Assembly: GCF_015550425.1 (NCBI RefSeq)
Contig: NZ_JADNAT010000011.1
Span: 62,001-126,000, forward strand
Length of the DNA stretch: 64,000 bases
Direction: 5' to 3'
Origin: Clostridium sp. 1001275B_160808_H3
Lineage (GTDB): Bacteria; Bacillota; Clostridia; Clostridiales; Clostridiaceae
Shown here in pieces: positions 61,221 through 64,000 of this stretch. Position 1 is the first letter of the stretch, and every line of letters begins with the position of its first letter. The notes under the pieces are model-generated. The model was not told where the DNA came from. It worked only from the letters and a program-made list of their open reading frames with translations, and made no database searches. The translations under genes were made by a program, and so were the position numbers.

Positions 61221-62018
61221 ATGAATATTTTATTTGCAGCGTTAAGCTTAGGAATTCTAGGATTAATTTTTGGAGTGCTTTTAGGCTTTGCTTCAAAGGC
61301 TTTTGAAGTTAAAGTTGATCCTAAGATACCTATGTTAAGAGAATGTTTACCAGGAGCAAACTGTGGGGGATGTGGTTTTGCTGGATGTGATGCTTATGCA
61401 GAAGCTGTTGTAACAGCTGGTGCAAAACCAAATTTATGTTCTGTAGGCGGAGTAAAAACTGCAGGAGATATAGGTGGAATATTAGGTATAGCAGTAGATG
61501 CAACAGAAAAGATGACTGCATTTGTAAAGTGTAATGGAAATTGTGATTCAGCTAAGTCAAAATATGACTTAGAAGGTGTAAATGATTGTCTTACAGCATC
61601 ATTAATGATTGATGGTGGTGCTAAATCATGTTCATATGGATGTTTAGGTCTTGGAAGTTGTGTTAGCGTTTGTGAGTTTGGAGCATTAGAAATCGTAAAT
61701 GGAATTGCTAAAGTCAACATGGACAAATGTACAAACTGTGGAGCGTGTATAAATATATGTCCTAAAGGACTTATTGAATCAGTCCCTGTTTCAAGTAAAG
61801 TAAGAGTTGAATGTAACAATATAGAAATAGGAAGACATGTTAAAGAAAATTGTTCGGCTGCATGTATAGGCTGTAGGTTATGTGAAAGAAATTGTCCTAA
61901 GGATGCTGTTCATGTAACTAATAATTTAGCTAAGGTTGATTATGATAAGTGTGTAAATTGTCAATTATGTACTAAAAAATGTCCAACAGGTGCTATAAAA
62001 AATATATTTTTAAATTAA
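61221..62018 (+). CDS. rnfB: Rnf complex subunit RnfB (polyferredoxin)
   Basis: 265 residues. One N-terminal membrane helix, the 4Fe-4S domain CLPGANCGGCGFAGCDAY, then three ferredoxin-type sites: CTNCGACINICP, CIGCRLCERNCP and CVNCQLCTKKCP. Additional cysteines at 95-150 (CNGNCDS, SCSYGCLGLGSC) are standard for clostridial RnfB. It accepts electrons from ferredoxin, which the complex uses to reduce NAD+ while pumping ions. Last gene of the operon. Confidence 0.95.
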   Translation: MNILFAALSLGILGLIFGVLLGFASKAFEVKVDPKIPMLRECLPGANCGGCGFAGCDAYAEAVVTAGAKPNLCSVGGVKTAGDIGGILGIAVDATEKMTAFVKCNGNCDSAKSKYDLEGVNDCLTASLMIDGGAKSCSYGCLGLGSCVSVCEFGALEIVNGIAKVNMDKCTNCGACINICPKGLIESVPVSSKVRVECNNIEIGRHVKENCSAACIGCRLCERNCPKDAVHVTNNLAKVDYDKCVNCQLCTKKCPTGAIKNIFLN

Positions 62019-62039
62019 AATTATTTTTAATTTATATAC

Positions 62040-62069
62040 AAAGTGGATTCGTTAAGAATCCACTTTTTT
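62040..62069 (+). terminator. Terminator of the rnf operon
   Basis: An 11-bp stem (62040-62050 with 62056-62066), GTTAA loop and T7 tail. Confidence 0.85.
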
Positions 62070-62263
62070 ATAATATTTTATTAAGTTTATATTAAAAAAT
62101 GAATTATAAAAAATAAGATTGTGCAATGCTAATTTTGTTTGAAAAAAATATATATTTAAATTAATTTTTGTTTTATTTATAAACGAAGAACATACTATAA
62201 TTGTTAGAATATTATGTATTATACGAAGTAAATTTATATAAAACTAAGGAGGAAAAATAGAAT

Positions 62264-63769
62264 ATGAATATGGATGAGTATTTAGAAGAACTTGAACGTA
62301 GATATAGATATTCTAATAATAATCAATGTCAACCGAATTGTAGATGTAATAATTGCTGTTGTGTTGGACCAAGGGGACCAGTGGGGCCAAGAGGACCAAT
62401 TGGTCCAGCAGGACCAAGAGGGCCAATGGGACCAGTAGGACCAATGGGGCTACCAGGAATAAATGGCGTAGATGGTGAAAGAGGTCCGAGGGGACCAGTA
62501 GGGCCAAGAGGACCACAAGGAATTCAAGGACCATATGGACCACAGGGACCAGTAGGAGCACAAGGAGCAACCGGAGCAATGGGACCACAAGGGCCAGTAG
62601 GGCCAGTAGGACCAGTGGGAGCACAAGGAGCAACTGGAGCAACAGGAGCAATGGGACAACAAGGACCAGTAGGGCCAGCAGGAGCACAAGGAGCACAAGG
62701 AGCAACAGGAGCAACAGGAGAGATGGGACCACAAGGACCAGTAGGACCAGCAGGAGCACAAGGAGCAACTGGAGCAACAGGAGAGATGGGACCACAAGGA
62801 CCAGTAGGACCAGCAGGAGCACAAGGAGCAACAGGAGCAACAGGAGAGATGGGACCACAAGGACCAGTAGGACCAGTGGGAGCACAAGGAGCAACTGGAG
62901 CAACAGGAGAGAGGGGACCACAAGGACCAGTAGGACCAGTGGGAGCAACCGGAGCAACAGGAGCAACAGGAGTAATGGGACCACAAGGACCAGTAGGACC
63001 AGTGGGAGCACAAGGAGCAACCGGAGCAACAGGAGCAATGGGACCACAAGGACCAGTAGGACCAGCAGGAGCACAAGGAGTAACTGGAGCAACCGGAGCA
63101 ATGGGACCACAAGGACCAGTAGGGCCAGCAGGAGCAACAGGAGCAATGGGACCACAAGGACCAGTAGGACCAGCAGGAGCACAAGGAGTAACTGGAGCAA
63201 CCGGAGCAATGGGACCACAAGGACCAGTAGGGCCAGCAGGAGCAACAGGAGCAACAGGAGCAACAGGAGAGATGGGACCACAAGGACCAGTAGGACCAAC
63301 CGGAGCAACAGGAGTACAAGGAGTAACTGGAGCAACCGGAGCAACAGGAGCAACAGTCCAATTAAGAGGCATAAATGCGGATTTGATAGGAAGTAGGTCT
63401 GGATCAATTTTAAATGAAAACAATGTAACATTTGATAATATAATTAATAATCAAAGTCAAAATATTAGTTATAATAGGTCAACTGGTGAATTTACAATTA
63501 ATGCCGCAGGTAATTATTATGTTACTTGGTGGATAAATACTGATGGTGCAGGATCAGCTAATTTTATAGATTTTGATTTACAATTAAATAATGATGTAGT
63601 AGGTTCTAGTTCATCTCCTAATACAACAGGACAAATTCATGGAATGGCGTTTGTAACAGTTTTGAATACTCCTTCTACACTAACTTTAGTAAATAGAACA
63701 GGTCAAACTGTTAATTATGCAGGAACATCAATACAAGCTAATATAGTAATTGTAGAAGCAACAGTCTAA
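62264..63769 (+). CDS. Collagen-like (G-X-Y) protein with BclA-like plan
   Basis: 501 residues. N-terminal 34 residues include a Cys-rich patch [12 protein letters not shown]; residues 35-364 are 110 uninterrupted Gly-X-Y triplets, mostly [12 protein letters not shown] and GEM/GAM; residues 365-501 form a compact beta-rich C-terminal domain like the trimeric C1q/TNF-like tip of BclA ([20 protein letters not shown]). Such proteins form the hair-like nap of the exosporium in spore formers. No signal peptide, as expected for spore-surface proteins made in the mother cell. RBS AAGGAGG. Confidence 0.85.
   Translation: MNMDEYLEELERRYRYSNNNQCQPNCRCNNCCCVGPRGPVGPRGPIGPAGPRGPMGPVGPMGLPGINGVDGERGPRGPVGPRGPQGIQGPYGPQGPVGAQGATGAMGPQGPVGPVGPVGAQGATGATGAMGQQGPVGPAGAQGAQGATGATGEMGPQGPVGPAGAQGATGATGEMGPQGPVGPAGAQGATGATGEMGPQGPVGPVGAQGATGATGERGPQGPVGPVGATGATGATGVMGPQGPVGPVGAQGATGATGAMGPQGPVGPAGAQGVTGATGAMGPQGPVGPAGATGAMGPQGPVGPAGAQGVTGATGAMGPQGPVGPAGATGATGATGEMGPQGPVGPTGATGVQGVTGATGATGATVQLRGINADLIGSRSGSILNENNVTFDNIINNQSQNISYNRSTGEFTINAAGNYYVTWWINTDGAGSANFIDFDLQLNNDVVGSSSSPNTTGQIHGMAFVTVLNTPSTLTLVNRTGQTVNYAGTSIQANIVIVEATV
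62366..63355 (+). repeat. Collagen-type tandem repeats
   Basis: 990 bases of 9-base-period repeats coding for Gly-X-Y, nested in larger units such as [20 protein letters not shown] that recur with small changes. The high similarity at DNA level (GGACCACAAGGACCAGTAGG recurring) suggests recent slippage or recombination, so length is likely to vary between strains. Confidence 0.9.
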
Positions 63770-63770
63770 G

Positions 63771-63941
63771 TTTCTGCATAGTATTAATGTAAGAGAATAT
63801 ATGTATGAACTAATTACTGGAATAACTCAAAATTTATCAGTACCAGTAATATTAGGAGAAGGTTTGCTATTATTTTTCGCAGCAACAATTCCTGGTACCA
63901 CTGGTAATGGTACTACAATTGCAGGTATTTCTATAGATTAA
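63771..63941 (+). pseudogene. Remnant of another collagen-like protein C-terminus
   Basis: Open frame from before 63771 to TAA 63939-63941 and shifted from the frame of the collagen-like gene. It reads ...YELITGITQNLSVPVILGEG... then LLLFFAAT...IAGISID, which resembles the end of clostridial exosporium/collagen-like proteins (PV-x-x-G-x-LLL-x-F-x-AT). An ATG at 63801 exists with a poor ribosome site, so it could in principle be a 46-residue gene. The remaining bases to 64000 hold nothing recognised. Confidence 0.45.
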
Positions 63942-64000
63942 TTTATATTTCTAATTAAATATATCAAAAAATTTGTACAGAGGGTAGTTCTTCTGTACAT

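Noticed and set aside
62366..63355. Tandem repeats as a CRISPR array
   Set aside because: The repeats have a 9-base period with no unique spacers and translate cleanly into Gly-X-Y triplets.
62313..63431. Long open frames on the minus strand inside the collagen-like gene (about 300-370 codons)
   Set aside because: They exist only because the 9-base Gly-X-Y repeat has no stop in several frames; the peptides are Leu/Val or Ser/Cys/Trp repeats with no ribosome site.

Overview
The window is a chromosomal stretch from a low-GC, Gram-positive, spore-forming anaerobe, most likely a Clostridium (sensu stricto). Evidence: very AT-rich DNA, AGGAGG-type ribosome sites with frequent GTG/TTG starts, short A/T-rich intergenic regions with U-tailed hairpins, a complete rnfCDGEAB operon, clpS-clpA, a lysine riboswitch, and a collagen-like exosporium-type protein with a BclA-like plan. 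No tRNA, rRNA, CRISPR array, insertion sequence or prophage was recognised.

Layout. 1-1.2 kb: 3' end of a fumarate-reductase-type flavoprotein and an FMN-binding lipoprotein. 1.2-3.7 kb: a GH13 glycosidase gene broken by one in-frame TAA, divergent from an AraC-type regulator. 3.8-13.4 kb: oligoendopeptidase F, membrane metallophosphoesterase, SdpI-like protein, a helicase with an embedded DnaQ-type exonuclease, a split ThrE-type exporter and a ComEC-like metallo-beta-lactamase-fold protein. 13.5-24.4 kb: DAACS and YjeM-type transporters, a YdhF-type aldo/keto reductase, several small clostridial unknowns, a J-domain protein without HPD, a radical SAM/SPASM protein and an aromatic acid exporter-like protein. 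24.4-39 kb: ABC transporter pair, flavoprotein, VanW protein, chemoreceptor, a CDF transporter gene broken by one in-frame TGA, a DegS/DegU-like two-component system, a two-repeat FMN-bind-like lipoprotein and an ABC-2 three-gene operon. 39.1-43.3 kb: copper ATPase behind a CsoR-like operator, then an amino-acid permease under a lysine riboswitch. 43.4-49.8 kb: a LevR-type sigma-54 activator with a lactose/cellobiose-family PTS and a MupG-like hydrolase, carrying two -24/-12 promoters and shared TGTGTAA half-sites. 49.9-57.1 kb: a small membrane protein, a lipoprotein, clpS-clpA bracketed by two copies of a structured intergenic element, a SEC-C protein and a TPR protein. 57.3-62 kb: rnf operon with a putative Rex site and an unusual short RnfC. 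62.2-64 kb: collagen-like surface protein and a gene remnant.

Two themes link the region. The first is flavin-based electron transfer at the membrane: the FAD reductase fragment with its FMN lipoprotein, the two-repeat FMN-bind-like lipoprotein, and RnfD/RnfG. The second is sugar uptake under a dedicated sigma-54 activator, probably for a peptidoglycan-derived or related disaccharide given MupG. The most unusual items are the sigma-54/MupG PTS regulon, the duplicated structured element around clpS-clpA, the short RnfC, and the two otherwise intact genes each broken by a single nonsense codon. All assignments are from reading the sequence; no database search was run.
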